A stretch of DNA of 64,000 nucleotides from Clavulina sp. PMI_390 (Eukaryota > Basidiomycota > Agaricomycetes > Cantharellales > Hydnaceae), in NCBI GenBank assembly GCA_015039315.1, contig WIDE01000056.1:75611-139610 (forward strand). Direction: 5' to 3'. Numbering within the stretch: position 1 is the stretch's first letter; each line of letters starts with the position of its first letter. The notes under the pieces are model-generated. The model did no database searches, was not told the DNA's origin, and saw only the letters and a program-made list of their open reading frames with translations. Below are positions 1 to 11,500 of the stretch, in pieces. Position numbers and translations under genes: made by a program.

Positions 1-47
1 TCGGAGATTAGGCAGCAATGGAGTGTGGCGCAATGGGAAGTGATCTA

Positions 48-620
48 CTGTACTGGAACGACCTTACTTAGTAAGTTCAGTCACGGGTCACAGCCCCTTC
101 TGAACTGAACTTGTGCCTATGGTCACTAGTCACAGAAGTCGTCCACAAGTGGGAGCTTATAAAATAGTCAAAATTCCGAAAAATAAAAAGAAAAATCAAC
201 TAAAATCATAGAAACTTGTCGGAGTATCAGAGGGCCATATGTGACAGTAAACCACTGATTTGTCTTCATGGATTCCTTATCGAGTCTTGTCGCGCGAGTT
301 CTGTGCCACCTCATTTGAAGCTAGTCCTCAGACTATTGGTAAGTCGTCGCTGCCGATCCCACAACAATTTCAAATTCAGCCAAGGGTCTCTAGCGAAACG
401 CACACACTGCCCAACTTTTCGTATTTGACGGCTTTGTGGATGTCCTGGAGCTACGGATGGGGCTCCGGGGTCTCGTACTGGATGGATTGCCGCTCCCAGT
501 TTGGGCAGATCCCAGACTGGTCACAGGTCACAAACGGGCTTGAACTGGTGAACTAGTGCCTTTTGATCGTGAACTGGGTGACAGGTCACAACCCGTGAAC
601 TTAAGGTCGTTCCCGTACAG
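48..620. repeat. TIR element 1 (MITE-like, Tc1/mariner-type ends)
   Basis: The left end, from 48, reads CTGTACTGGAACGACCTTA, and the reverse complement of the right end, finishing at 620, reads CTGTACGGGAACGACCTTA, so 18 of 19 bases match. Weaker inverted similarity (CACGGGT, GTCAC, TGCC and ACTAGT blocks) continues about 90 bp inwards. A TA dinucleotide sits at 46-47 and at 621-622, as expected for a Tc1/mariner-style target duplication. The 570-bp interior has no credible transposase, so this looks non-autonomous. The short frames inside begin with non-ATG codons and resemble nothing known to me. Confidence 0.6.
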
Positions 621-622
621 TA

Positions 623-1221
623 CATAAACTTAGCCATAAATTGCGGTGTGCATTAGCGTTAAGTTACAGATTGGACATTAGAGGATGGCTTCAGAACTAT
701 GTGAAACACAATTGAGGAATGAGTAGGCCAAGCAGCATATATACCCTAAATAGTGAACGACAGAAAGGAAGTCACGTTTCATAGCTGAATCTTCAATGCC
801 CTTCATAATTGGCGCTGGGAAGTTATCTCCAGCCATTGATTGGTCAGCAAGGTCCAAGCAAGCAAGAAAAATCAACCAGCTGAGCACCTAATTTGTTGAA
901 TCTCTAATGATGCCTTTGCTCGTAGCCAAGGAGCTTTGGAAATGATCTTGCCCGTATATGATATGAGTTTGGCTCAACCCGAGTCTCTGAAAAGAAGCAC
1001 CTAGAGATTCATAGACCAGGCAAATCCGGCGGAAGAATAGGTCTAAGATAATTTCGAAATGTGGCTTGATTATAGGTCAGAGGTGAAGTGCTAGCTATCG
1101 GGTAATAATAGAGTAAGATCTTGACGTATCAACGCCGGCCCACGTATATTTGTAGGCTGGGATGGGCATGAATAGAGCGTATAGTAGCCCAAACTGAATG
1201 AGCTTAAAGGCACACTAAAAC
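623..1221. other. Intergenic, no gene seen
   Basis: AT-rich sequence between two TIR elements. The only frames are short, without recognisable motifs or plausible splice partners. Confidence 0.5.
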
Positions 1222-1866
1222 TATATGGAAAAAGCTATTCGATACCCCCCAGGTGTTCCCACCCCCCCCCCCCCCTCCGGCCCGAGAGGATCCGGCGATA
1301 AACCCTGCACGGGGAGGGGTGGTAGCTATCGAGTACACCCGTGATCCGCAGGGTCAAGAGCGACGAGCGTTCACCACATCAGTGATTGACCAAAACGCCA
1401 TTGTAGATCCTAGAATGCAATGCTGATATCCGTAATAAATAAAGCTTTTATCAGAGTATTAGACACAATAATGGACATGATGATATATTGGCTGAATTAT
1501 TCCGTAGTTTGGTTCACAGGGCTCCTTTGGAGCTGATGAGTGACGGGCTAAGACGAGCATGAGAACTCTTCCGCCCTACGCTTATCGAAGACCCTGTGAC
1601 GCAACATAGCTGAACGAGTCAGCACTTGAGCGCTCAGATCTTGTCGTGCGCGGATCAGAATGTCGATCTTGAGGTTGGTCCATCATTTATCACACGGTAT
1701 TTGACCTACAATGAGGGGGTACTCAAACCCCCTAGGGGAGGAGGAGGAGGAGTTTATTCGGAGCCGAATCCCGGCCCTATATCCAAACCTGTAGTACGCT
1801 ACATAGTAATACAGTTTGGGAGGTGGTAACACCTGGGGGGTGCCAAATAGCTTTTCCCAAACTATA
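1222..1866. repeat. TIR element 2 (MITE-like)
   Basis: Imperfect terminal inverted repeats of about 45 bp face each other. The left arm (1222-1265) contains AAAAGCTATT, then ACCCCCCAGGTGTT; the right arm (1819-1866) carries the complement of AAAAGCTATT, then ACCCCCCAGGTGTTACCACC. A C homopolymer tract at about 1258-1275 lies just inside the left arm, and the right arm has the corresponding GGGAGG. The 560-bp interior has no transposase-like frame. A target duplication is not clear; both ends are rich in TATA. Confidence 0.5.
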
Positions 1867-2412
1867 TTGATCCTATTCAGTCAAATAAGCGCCTTATTGT
1901 GATTTTGACGGCAGCAAAGATCCACCTAGATTTGTTTCAGTCTCGTCGAACGCATGTGATGCTGTTGAGATCCTTCTAGCCAAGGCTCCTGCACGCATCG
2001 CTTGGCATGGTCGTGGGGTGTTATGGCGCATGCCATCCGATCAAATCGTCTCATTAAGCCAAGATACGTAGTCAACGTCATTGGAGCCAAAATATGCTGA
2101 ATTTTTTCACGGATTTTGCGACTCTCTGCAAGTAAGCCGTAAAGATTTCTTCACTTAGCTCTTCCAAGACCATTGGCATGATGGTTTGGAATGTGATTTA
2201 CTCCACCGTTGTTCCCTATCGTTGCAACACATGTCAGGGTGTTTGGTCAATGTTTCGTGTGGAACCCTGGATCGGCGTCAGGCAACTCAGGCTGACTGAA
2301 TGGAATCAATACAATTTTAATGTGCCTTTATGTCCATTCAGTCTAGGCTAACAGAGCGCTATTCACGGTAATCCCAGCCTCGACCTATAGGAGAGGCTGG
2401 ATACCGGCCTAG
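1867..2412. other. Intergenic, no gene seen
   Basis: No frame with splice-consistent coding could be built here between TIR elements 2 and 3. Confidence 0.45.
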
Positions 2413-2997
2413 TAGGGCGGTTTCGCAAAGCCAAATTATGGCTGTGAGAATGTGGCTGTGATATGTCCTAAATTTGGTAGTATACTACATCTTGTCGTCC
2501 GCATGGCTGTCTGCTTAGCTACAGGCGAATAAAATTTGTCAAACTGATTGAAAGGTGTCAAGGAATCATTATGGGACGATTGAGTGAAGAAAAACGGGGT
2601 TAGAGCGCCAAGATTGTATTGTGGGGTCTGATCGTCGAAGATGGCTAAATCCTCCAAAAATCACTTTTCCAGGCTCTTCAAGCTCTCTAATCAAATTAGC
2701 AAGACTCTTGTACAAGCCATATCCATATTCTACGCAAATCATCAACCGCAACTGAGGAAATGAGGCACATCGAAAATGGAGCCAAATACTAACAAATATA
2801 CGTCATGGCATATCTCGCCATGGCGATGATAAATTTATTCATCTTTCTCGCAATGGTCTCGCACAGATTGGTTCTTCCCCCCTTCGAGTTTACAAAAAAA
2901 TTCATTGGATTCGAGGCAAGTAAACGCAAGTTTTCGTTCAGATCCGGCCAAATTAGGAAGGTGCACAGCCATAACTTGGCCTTGCGAAACCGCCCTA
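2413..2997. repeat. TIR element 3 (MITE-like)
   Basis: The left arm begins TAGGGCGGTTTCGCAA and continues through GCCAAATTATGGCTGTG to about 2446. The complement of the right arm begins TAGGGCGGTTTCGCAA and continues GGCCAAGTTATGGCTGTG (about 2963-2997). Roughly 33 of 36 bases match. A TA flanking GGGCGG on both sides is compatible with a TA target site. The interior encodes only short frames. Sizes and ends resemble the element at 48-620, but the termini differ, so it belongs to a separate family. Confidence 0.6.
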
Positions 2998-3305
2998 GTA
3001 TATTTGCACGCTCCTCCTAACTTTAATGCCATTCTACATTGATTTGAGGGATGAGCTTGTCGAAAAGGGAGTTCGGAGCTGTGTTGGGAAAATTGATGTT
3101 CGGTCCTCAGGAGTATGGTAATATTCCTTAATTGCTTTTTCTCCTATACCACATGTATATATTATCGAGTACTAGTAGTAGATCTACAAGTCTTTCCGCT
3201 ATCCTACCCTGCTGGAAGTACTCTACCCGATCCGCTGAGTTCAACAAGCTGAATCCTGCAACCCAATTGCCATTGCAGTGCGGCCTGCCGAGAAGAGAAT
3301 ACCAT

Positions 3306-4693
3306 TCAGAACGAGGCAACTTGAAAAAGTGAAAGGCTTGGCTGACGGAGTTCTTCCCATTGCTTGGGGTCTTCACTGAAGGCTAGCCGCTGTCCACCAA
3401 CATTCGGGCACTGAAGCGCGAGGACGTGGGCCAAGGCGGTCTGTCTGGCATCGATAATTCCCACGCGAAGCCCAGACTTGATAACGTCGGCGGATGCGGG
3501 GCAAAGATTAGGCACGTCCAGCAAAGCCTCGGACTCCGCGGCCTACAAAAAGAATTAGGTCAGATATAGTTTCAATAAAACTTTGAAACCAACTGACGGT
3601 CAATTCGTCATCGGGCTGTTCCGCCAGTTTGAAAGGAGTTTATTGATGTCAGTGATAAGCAACAGCGTGTAGAGGCGTAACTTACTGCCGCAGCCTGCGA
3701 GAATAACAGATTCCGTCGGCAATGCAATGAAAACCGATTCGAAGGTAGAGATTTTCTCACCAGGATGGGTTGGAGAGTGAGCAGCTCAAAATTTATCGCC
3801 TGATTGTTTTTCATAAAATCCCAAACCAGCTGCTCAGAGCGAACTATGATCATCATGAAGAATATGAGTATAGAGTAAAAGATGGCGCGCTATTAGTAGT
3901 GTAGCACGCACCTTTACTTTCCAGGAAGATAGATGGGATGCTCGCTCTATCGACTTGTTTCTGAATGTATGCTGTAGCATAATTAGGCCAGTCTTTCTGA
4001 AAGGGGGGAGGAGTTTTATTCAGAAGAAGTGTGCAACATTATGAAATTGCTATTCTCACCTCACAGTACACCGCTGGGCTCTCGATAAGCTCCATGCTCG
4101 ACCATGCTGACGATGTAATTACGACCCTCTTCAAGTGGTTTCTGACATCAACGGGGATCAGCCTTTTAAACACTCTCGCACGAATCTGTTAGAACAACAG
4201 CAACATACCCGTATTTTTTGAGAGACTCCAGAAGCACAGTAGTGGCAAAAACACTGGAAGGAACTATGTGCTCAGGGTCCATGGCAGTGAGAGATACCAA
4301 TGGCACCATATGGATAAGACTAGATGCATCTGGATTGGCTTGGAGAACCCCATCAAAAGCTCCTGACTATGGGGGCGTAAGCGACACCTGAGATGACAAC
4401 GGAGCGGTAGAACCCCTACCTTTGTCTTATCAGGGATTACAACATACGAAAACTTGGGCCCGAGCTTGCCGCGAGCAAGTTCTCCTGGAGTAACGAGAAC
4501 CGAAAACGGATTGTTAACCTGACATCCAAGAGCAGAACGACAAGAATCCACTACTAGTGAATAGATCATTGTTCTTACCTAGCCCAGGGGTGCGCACAAC
4601 CCCAACCACAGAGTAGGAACGCTTGATGAGCAACTTCAACGTTGCGAGAGCAATATAGCCTTCGGCTTCCGTAGCAATCACTTTCGATGGCAT
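3306..4693 (-). CDS. NAD(P)-dependent epimerase/reductase-like protein, probable pseudoenzyme
   Basis: Nine exons join in frame: 4579-4693, 4420-4484, 4209-4366, 4060-4141, 3912-3996, 3761-3843, 3686-3694 (9 nt), 3598-3615 (18 nt), 3306-3542, giving about 283 aa. The fold is that of extended SDR/dihydroflavonol-reductase-like enzymes: an N-terminal Rossmann strand, a VVITSSA core strand (family Ser motif) and the C-terminal GIIDARQTALAHVLAL block. Introns coincide with those of the intact paralog at 21765-23363. Key residues are lost. The TGANGFIA nucleotide loop of the paralog is TEAEGYIA here, and the catalytic YxxxK becomes FLESK, with Phe for Tyr. It may be a decaying gene or a pseudoenzyme. 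The last exon may instead splice at CTCC/GTCAGC, as in the paralog, and end further downstream (about 3280 or 3128). The ATG is at 4691-4693. Confidence 0.7.
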
Positions 4694-4982
4694 AATGGTG
4701 GACGAGTGTTACGGCAGGCGCTGACGGCAGCTGAGGTAAATTGGGCGACTGAGGGCGCAATCAGCTGAAGAAAACCCTAAATACTCCCCAGAAAACGCGG
4801 CTTGCGGCAGTCCGAGGGTTTCCGAGCTCACCGCATCTGATCGCCTAGATATTGAAAACGTCAAAATGGGCAGATCCCCGATCGATCATCGAAGCATTAA
4901 CGTGTAATCAGCGCAAGCAATTCCTTTTTAAAATACTGCCGCAGTGGAGCATACATGCTGGGAGCTGCGCTTCCCAATACCA

Positions 4983-6327
4983 TTACGACTCCCTGTGCGC
5001 CAGCTCCACGGCCTTGAACTTTCCTGTCACTTCCTTCAGAGCGATTTCGACGGGGAGACGTTCCATCGAACTCGCTCCGTAAAATCCAGCTACCAGAGGT
5101 GATCCATCTGCGGCGTTGCCTGTCCGCTGTAAGACATACTGGGCATCCTCAGGCTCGGCGATTGGACCTCCATGAATCAAAATTATGACCTCTGGATTGA
5201 TTTCACGCGCCGCCTTGGCAATGGCCGAAATTTCTTCTACACAAGAGTCAAGGGTTTTTGCTGTGGTGGCACCAATCGCTGGTGGATGGGATTCATGGGA
5301 ATATTCATCAGCATGATTAACGGCGCGCAAATCGTGAAGCCGACGCTTTGATAGGGTGTCGGCGTCCTGGAAAACTCACATCCTTTAGTGGTTAATCCCA
5401 TATGAGCTATCCGGGATCGAGGGAGGCCGAAAGTTAAGCTACACGAACGGAATGAGCGCATTGAGGGCGACGCACCGACGATCACATCCGCACCAGCTTC
5501 GGCCATGCGCCTAGCCTCGGATGGGTTGAAGCAGTAAGGTGTTGTAAGCAGCCCGAGTTTCTTTGCTTCTTTGATCATTTCGACTTCCGTCTCGTATCCC
5601 ATGCCTGTCTCCTCAAGATTCTGGCGGAATACCCCATCTATGAGCCCCACGGTCGGGAAGTTCTGGACACCCACGAAACCGACGGACTTGAGTTGTGCCA
5701 AGAATCGAGGAATATTCCGAAACGCTGTAGGCTTCATATCAGAGTCCAACACAATAATGAAGATAATTATGTCCCATACGGTCGGACGCGCAGACACCAG
5801 CAAGGACAGGAGTATGATGGACAACTGGTATGATTTCATTGGCCTAATAATCAAAATCGTCATTGTGACCATCCCGTATGTCGTGAACTGTAACATTCCA
5901 TTTCGAGCACGATAGCATTGGCGTCTCCCTGAAAGGCATAACGAGATAAACAACAAGGCGACCATGTAAAGACTCTTAAGCAGAGGCCTCTGAGTAGAAA
6001 AAGCTGATGGGCCTACATAAGGCATCAGACCAGCCAGAGATCCCCGGCCATGCATCCTAAAACGGCCGCTGTTATCTGAGAAAAGGAAGCATGGGTGAAG
6101 TGAAACATCATTCTAATGAATGATCGACACGCTGATATCGCTGATGAAAAGCAAGAAAAGAATCCGCACGGACAGAGAATTAATAAATCTGCTCCTCCTT
6201 GTTCAATGAACTTTGCGCTGATCCCAACCCCTGCACCTGCGCCAACTATAGGTTTCTTCGAGTTGATGACTTCACGAAGACGTTCCAATGCCTCTTTCCC
6301 ATCTGTTGGGGGAGACTGGTAGTTCAT
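4983..6327 (-). CDS. TIM-barrel signal-transduction/PEP-hydrolase-like protein (Tm-1 C-domain type)
   Basis: Seven exons (6174-6327, 6017-6075, 5899-5928, 5780-5843, 5476-5724, 5380-5406, 4983-5278) give about 292 aa, the usual size of the TIM-barrel family PF09370. Family blocks visible in order are [13 protein letters not shown] near the N-terminus, [68 protein letters not shown], and [18 protein letters not shown] near the C-terminus. The reaction of the fungal protein is not established; plant Tm-1 carries the same domain after a UPF0261 domain. The partner gene begins 283 bp away on the opposite strand, so co-regulation is likely. The intron after exon 3 begins GAATGT instead of GT (see findings). 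The start is the first in-frame ATG. Confidence 0.85.
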
Positions 6328-6610
6328 TCTAAGTGAGCTGCTCTGAATCGGGATGATGGGTGATGCTTCAGAAGATCTCGAGACGTCAGGTGTCACGATG
6401 ATGGCGGCGGGTGTGACAGGTTGATGACCTCATCGCTGCGACCATCGATCCCTCCGGACCAATTACGTTGAAAAAGACTGCTGTGAAATCCAAGGTTTCT
6501 CATCCCTCAGCCCTCTTCGTCTATCAAGCTTCATTGAAATCCGAACAGGAACCGAGTGATTGAGAGATCAAATTCAGAGCCTCCATCCTTCCACATCAGC
6601 TTGTTTGATC
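6328..6610. promoter_or_regulatory. Shared bidirectional promoter of the TIM-barrel/UPF0261 pair
   Basis: Only 283 bp separate the two divergent start codons, so both promoters must overlap here. A CCAAT motif occurs at 6459-6463 on the plus strand. No clear TATA box is seen. Function is inferred from arrangement only. Confidence 0.5.
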
Positions 6611-8220
6611 ATGTCTTCTGGCCACCCATCATCTCAGCGCGACACTTCGAAACCAACAATTGCCCTTATTGGTTTCCTAGACACCAAGCTTGATGAGCAT
6701 ACCCTAGTGTATGAACGCCTGGTTGCACTTGGTTGTGACGTGAAGGTCATCGACGTTAGCACAAAGGTCAGTCTGTGCAGTCCTCGATTACATCCATAGC
6801 ACAGTCCACTACCCCGATGGACCATCTCTATGACTTTTGGGAGAGTTTATTTCATAAATCAGTGAACTAATGGTAGATGGCCGGTTGTCAATTCTCTAGA
6901 ACCAGGATGTACAAACGGGTCACCTTCCAGTAGCTTTTCCGCCTGAGGAAGTATCTAAACACGCTGAGACCGGTGATTTCCAATCTAAAGGAGTTTTTGG
7001 AAAAAATTCCGCTTCATCACGGAATGAACAACTCGAGGTCATGATATCGGGAGCGACAACTATTCTTCGATCTATGTCGTCCAGTTCCTCCTCGTTGCAA
7101 AACCCTCTATGTGGAGTGATGGGCCTGGGTGGATCAACTACAAGTGCAGTAGTCTCATCTATCATGCGTGACGGCGCTGCAATCGGATTGCCAAAGCTCA
7201 TAGTCAGCACAATGGCCAGTGGGGACGTGTCAGGATACGTGGGTGATAGCGATATCACTATAATGCCCTCTATCGGTTTGTTCACGTGAATAAAGTTGCC
7301 TGTCTAAAATGCTAATCAGTGATTAGTTGATATATCGGGGCGCCTGAACGATATTTCGGAGCGTATGTTGCGTAATGCAGCAGCCGCCATGGCGGGCATG
7401 GCACACGAATATTACTCCAACCTTTCTGCTACCGGCTCAAGCGAGGGGAAGAAAGAATCAAAAGGAAAGAGGATTGCCATCACGATGTTCGGGCTGACAA
7501 CGCCAGGCGTGAACGCCGCAATGGAGAAACTAGCGACGTACAAAGACGCGAATGGCGACCCTATGTATAACCCCGTCGTTTTTCATGCAACTGGGGCTGG
7601 TGGGCGAAGCATGGAGAGACTGATTCGTGAAGGGGTGAGTGCTCGTGCCGTGAATTCGCCTTGTCTGCTGACCATCGATTTAGTGGTTTGATGGCGTCCT
7701 CGACCTCACGACAACAGAGCTCGCCGACAACTTGGCTGGAGGTGTCCTATCTGCTGGGCCGACACGACTTACAGCAGCATCCTCCGTCTCTATTCCGCAA
7801 GTCATCTCGCTTGGTGCGCTTGACATGGTGAACTTTGGCTCTCCGGACAGCATCCCGGAACAATATAAAAACGCAAGCCCTTCACGCGTCTTCCACGAAC
7901 ACAATTCCTCCGTGACGCTCATGCGAACAAATGTTGACGAGTGCGCGAAACTGGGTCAGGAGCTCGCCGAGAAGTTGAGAGCAGGTGGCGAGGCGATGTC
8001 CAGGAAGACTGCCGTTGTCATCCCTCTGGGAGGATGGTCGGGGATCGATCTTCCAGGGGAGAAATTTCATGACCCTGAGGCAGATGCCAGACTTGTAAGC
8101 CAGCTCAAAGAAGGTTTAGTGGGTAGTGATATTCAAGTGGAAGAAGTGCAGGGCAGTATCAACGACGCGGCGACCAGTGAGAAAGCAGTTCAGTTGTTGC
8201 ATAACCTCCTTTCCGTGTAG
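6611..8220 (+). CDS. UPF0261/Tm-1-like ATP-binding domain protein
   Basis: Four exons (6611-6766, 6900-7275, 7327-7634, 7684-8220) give 458 aa. The protein begins TIALIGFLDTKLDEHTLVYE, the family's typical first strand. It then shows MISGATTIL, GLGGSTTSAVVSSIMR (Gly-rich nucleotide-binding loop), GLPKLIVSTMASGDVSGYVG, SDITIMPSI, FGLTTPGVNAAM, VVFHATGAGGRSMERLI, LTTTELADNLAGGVLSAGP and a final IPLGGWSGIDLPG. All match the UPF0261 family (PF06792) over full length. In plants this domain is fused N-terminally to the TIM-barrel of Tm-1; here the barrel is the divergent neighbour. The biochemical role is not established beyond ATP binding inferred from the family. Start ATG at 6611. Confidence 0.88.
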
Positions 8221-8593
8221 CCCTAAAAATCTTATCATATGTCCTACCTTATGTTCTCCCGACATCTTAGAGTAAGAAGAAACCACGAGACGATGGTTTG
8301 ATGTAAGGGAGGAAACAACCAAACAAGGGCTGACAGGCTGGTTCAATAGAGCGGGGACCCTAGCTAGACCCCAATCGAAGCTGTCACGCTGGTGATGGTG
8401 TTTGAGGTCGCTAAACTACTCTTGCTCAGTGCGAACGATCACAACTGCGCGGACGGACACGCACTCACTCTCACTTAAATGGTGTTGAGGGTCTCGGCAA
8501 ATGCAGAAAACAAGAATCGATTCGAAGAAAGAGGTGATTAATTGAAATGAGAGGCAGAAGAACAAAAAAAGGGTGGACGAAGCGATAACGACG

Positions 8594-11500
8594 TTAGTTC
8601 CCCTGAGGGGATGAGGATGGTGGAGGATTGAGAGGACGATTGGGGAAATTCTGCATGCCAAAAGGAGGCATGGGTGGCATTCCTTGCTGATGGGGAGGAG
8701 ACTGATGGTGATTCATGAACGGATTGACGCCTCCAGGGCTCGCGACAGGGCCTGCTCCCCATAGGCCACCTGGTGATTGGTGAAGACCGCCACCAGCTGA
8801 CCAAGATGACGAGGGCCCGATTAACCCGCGAACGAAGGGATCATTGGGGATCTTCGACATCTCGCCTGGTGCACCCCAGCCGTTCGTGACAATACTGGAG
8901 GGGTTGATGCGACGCCCACCTGCAGGCATGATGATGTCATCATCATCGTTGATGAGTGCCCTGCTTCCCAGGTGTATTGGGCTCGCAGGCCTCTCCTCAC
9001 CATCAGACTGCTGCTGCATGCCGGGCGCGCCGGCAGGCCGGGAGATAGGCATAGGCCGTTGAACCGCTCCAAAAGCAGGCAAAAGGGGATTCGGGCGGCC
9101 AACTGGGGTGATTGGCTCATGAAGTGATCCTCGGCGAATGTGACCACCCATTCCATTCACGTTGACAGTACCAAGCGACTCTGAGCGACTGGGGAAGCCT
9201 CCTGTTATTGGCGATGGCAGAGAAACACCTGAACCAATTGCGCCTGGGGCGCCGAACGGCTTGGGAGGACCGATAGGAGGTGGCATCCCCGGTGGTGGAG
9301 CCTTTCCGAAAGGAAGTGAGTTATCAAAGCCTGGCTCGATTGGTGTGGGGTACCCTCGTGGTAGCGCAGATGGGCCAAGGCCGATGCCTCCGGGTTGTGG
9401 AAATGAGTTTGCGTAGCTCAAGTGGGAGGGGAAGCCGCCATTCATTGTAACCTGTTGGAGAGGCGAGTGAGGGACAAAGCTGCCTTGCGGAGATCCAATT
9501 CCTGGAGGGCCGATCGGTTGTAGTGGTTGCTGGCCAAAAGTAGAAAGATGAGATGTGCCTGGGATGGCGATCGGCGGAGTCATCATGGACGGAGGTTGCT
9601 GTGTCAGCACAGGCGTCGGGGACGAGGTTGTAGAAATGGAGGGCCGGATTGGTGGACGCATCGGTGGAGTAGCCATGACGGGGGCAGCTACTGGGAGTGG
9701 CGGTGGAGTAGACGGGCCCGCAACGTTAGACGATGAAGCGGGAGCAGTTGGAACAGGAGCTGGCGCTGGAACCGGTGGTGCAGCCGTTTGAGCCGGGGCA
9801 GGAGTAGGTCGTGTCATGACAGGAGGAGATTGCACAGGTTGAGGCTGTGGCGGCTTATTGAGAATCTTCTTTGGTGTGGCGTTTGCTCGAGGCTGTTGAG
9901 AAGAGCCAGCGGGGGTAAGATTCCGCGGAGATGGAGGGCTCGCTTTCGACGTGAGGGCGGCGGCTAGGACGAAATCTTAAGGAAAAGCATTCCTTGGATG
10001 AAACACACAACGCACCTTTGGCAGCAGCAGCTTGCTTTTGGGCTAGCTCGGCTGCAGCCTTGCGCTCTGCAGCCTCACGGGCCTCTTGCTCTGCTTTTGC
10101 AGCCTTCTCCTTCGCCTCGCGTTCCCTACGAGCCTCATCTTCCTTAGCTTTGCGTTCTCGCTCCAATCGGGCTGCCTCCTCCCTAATAGGCGTAGGGTCA
10201 ACCGGATAAATGTCAGAGGAAGAATATCATTTAGGAGACCCAAAAACACATACTTGGCTTTACGATCGCGTTCTTCCTTCTCCTTGCGCTAGAGAAGGAT
10301 ACCATGAGCGCCTGGCTAGCTCAAACTTCTTTTGGAATGAGATACTCACCTCTTTCTCACGGGCAGCCTTCTCAGCAGCGCGCTCAGCAGCTTTCCTCTG
10401 CTCTGCCGCCGCCTTCTCTGCTGCCCTCTTCTGGTCCTCAGCCGCTTTGCGCCTCCGCTCCGCAGCTTGTTCAATCTTTTCCTGCTCTTTGCGCAACCTT
10501 TCAGCCTCACGCCTCTGGCGCTCTTCCTCCCGCTTTTTACGCTGGGCCTCCTCGAGCGCGGCTTGGGCTGCTCGTGCGGCGGCTTCTTCTGAGGCTTTCT
10601 CTGCAGCAAGACGTAGCCGTTCCTCATCCTTTGCAGCTTTCTGAGCCCTATTTCGGTGTAACAAGGAAAGAAGCGTATGTGTGAGTTACCCAGCACGAAT
10701 GGAAGGAAAGTTGTATTGCGTACTTCTTCTTATCCTTTTTCTTCTGGTTTGAGCTCTGCTTCTTCGCATCCTTCTGCGCAGCTGCAAGAGCCTCGTCTTC
10801 AAGCTCACGGATAAGTTGAAGTTGTCGGTCTTGGGCGACTTTCTCCCGATACGCGGTGAGGACCCGTGACTCAAACATACGTGCTGCGAAGATAGAGAAC
10901 ATTCGTTTGCCTTCCTCCATCTTCTGCTCGTCAGTCATGGGCTATCGAGAGAAAGGAATGGTCAATAAATTGGCAGGGAACAGATAACGAAGATTCCAAT
11001 GAGATGAAGAAAACAGAAATAAAACACTTACGTCTTCATCGGAATCTTCATCCTCGTCGCCCTCGCCGTCGTCATCCAAATCCGAGTCCTCGTCCGATGT
11101 GCCCTCGATATCGTCTACGGCTGAGTCCTCGCGCAACATGCGGCGCTCTGCCAACTGCTCCATCATTTCAAGGAACTTTTGGCCATCGTTCCGCAGGAGG
11201 TCGTCAGCGACGGTGATGATCTTTCCCGGACCTATCCAGGTGATCGATTATCATTGGCGAACAACCAATGAGAAAAGGAAAGTCGATGGGTGGTATGCAG
11301 AAGAACGATATCGCGGCAAGGAAGTTGAAGTAGTCAGTGATCGTTATTCCGTCAATACCTGGAAACCCAGCGGAGGAGACCCAAGCCAGAAAACAATCAA
11401 AAGAACGCACCAGCCGCAGTGAAATTGCTGCTAAACGAGAACACATCGCCGTCTCTCCCTCCATCATTGCCGACGCCAGGTGCCACGCCGGTCCCACCTT

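Noticed and set aside
1258..1275. C homopolymer as a structural or telomeric element
   Set aside because: Single short C run inside an inverted-repeat arm; no repeated telomeric unit around it.
2436..3032. Short ORFs on both strands
   Set aside because: They lie within TIR element 3, start at varied codons and show no recognisable domain.
9162..9791. Plus-strand Gly/Pro-rich ORFs
   Set aside because: Antisense shadows of the low-complexity nst1 C-terminus.
10086..10684. Plus-strand Ser/Ala/Arg-rich ORFs
   Set aside because: Shadows of the nst1 coiled-coil exons.
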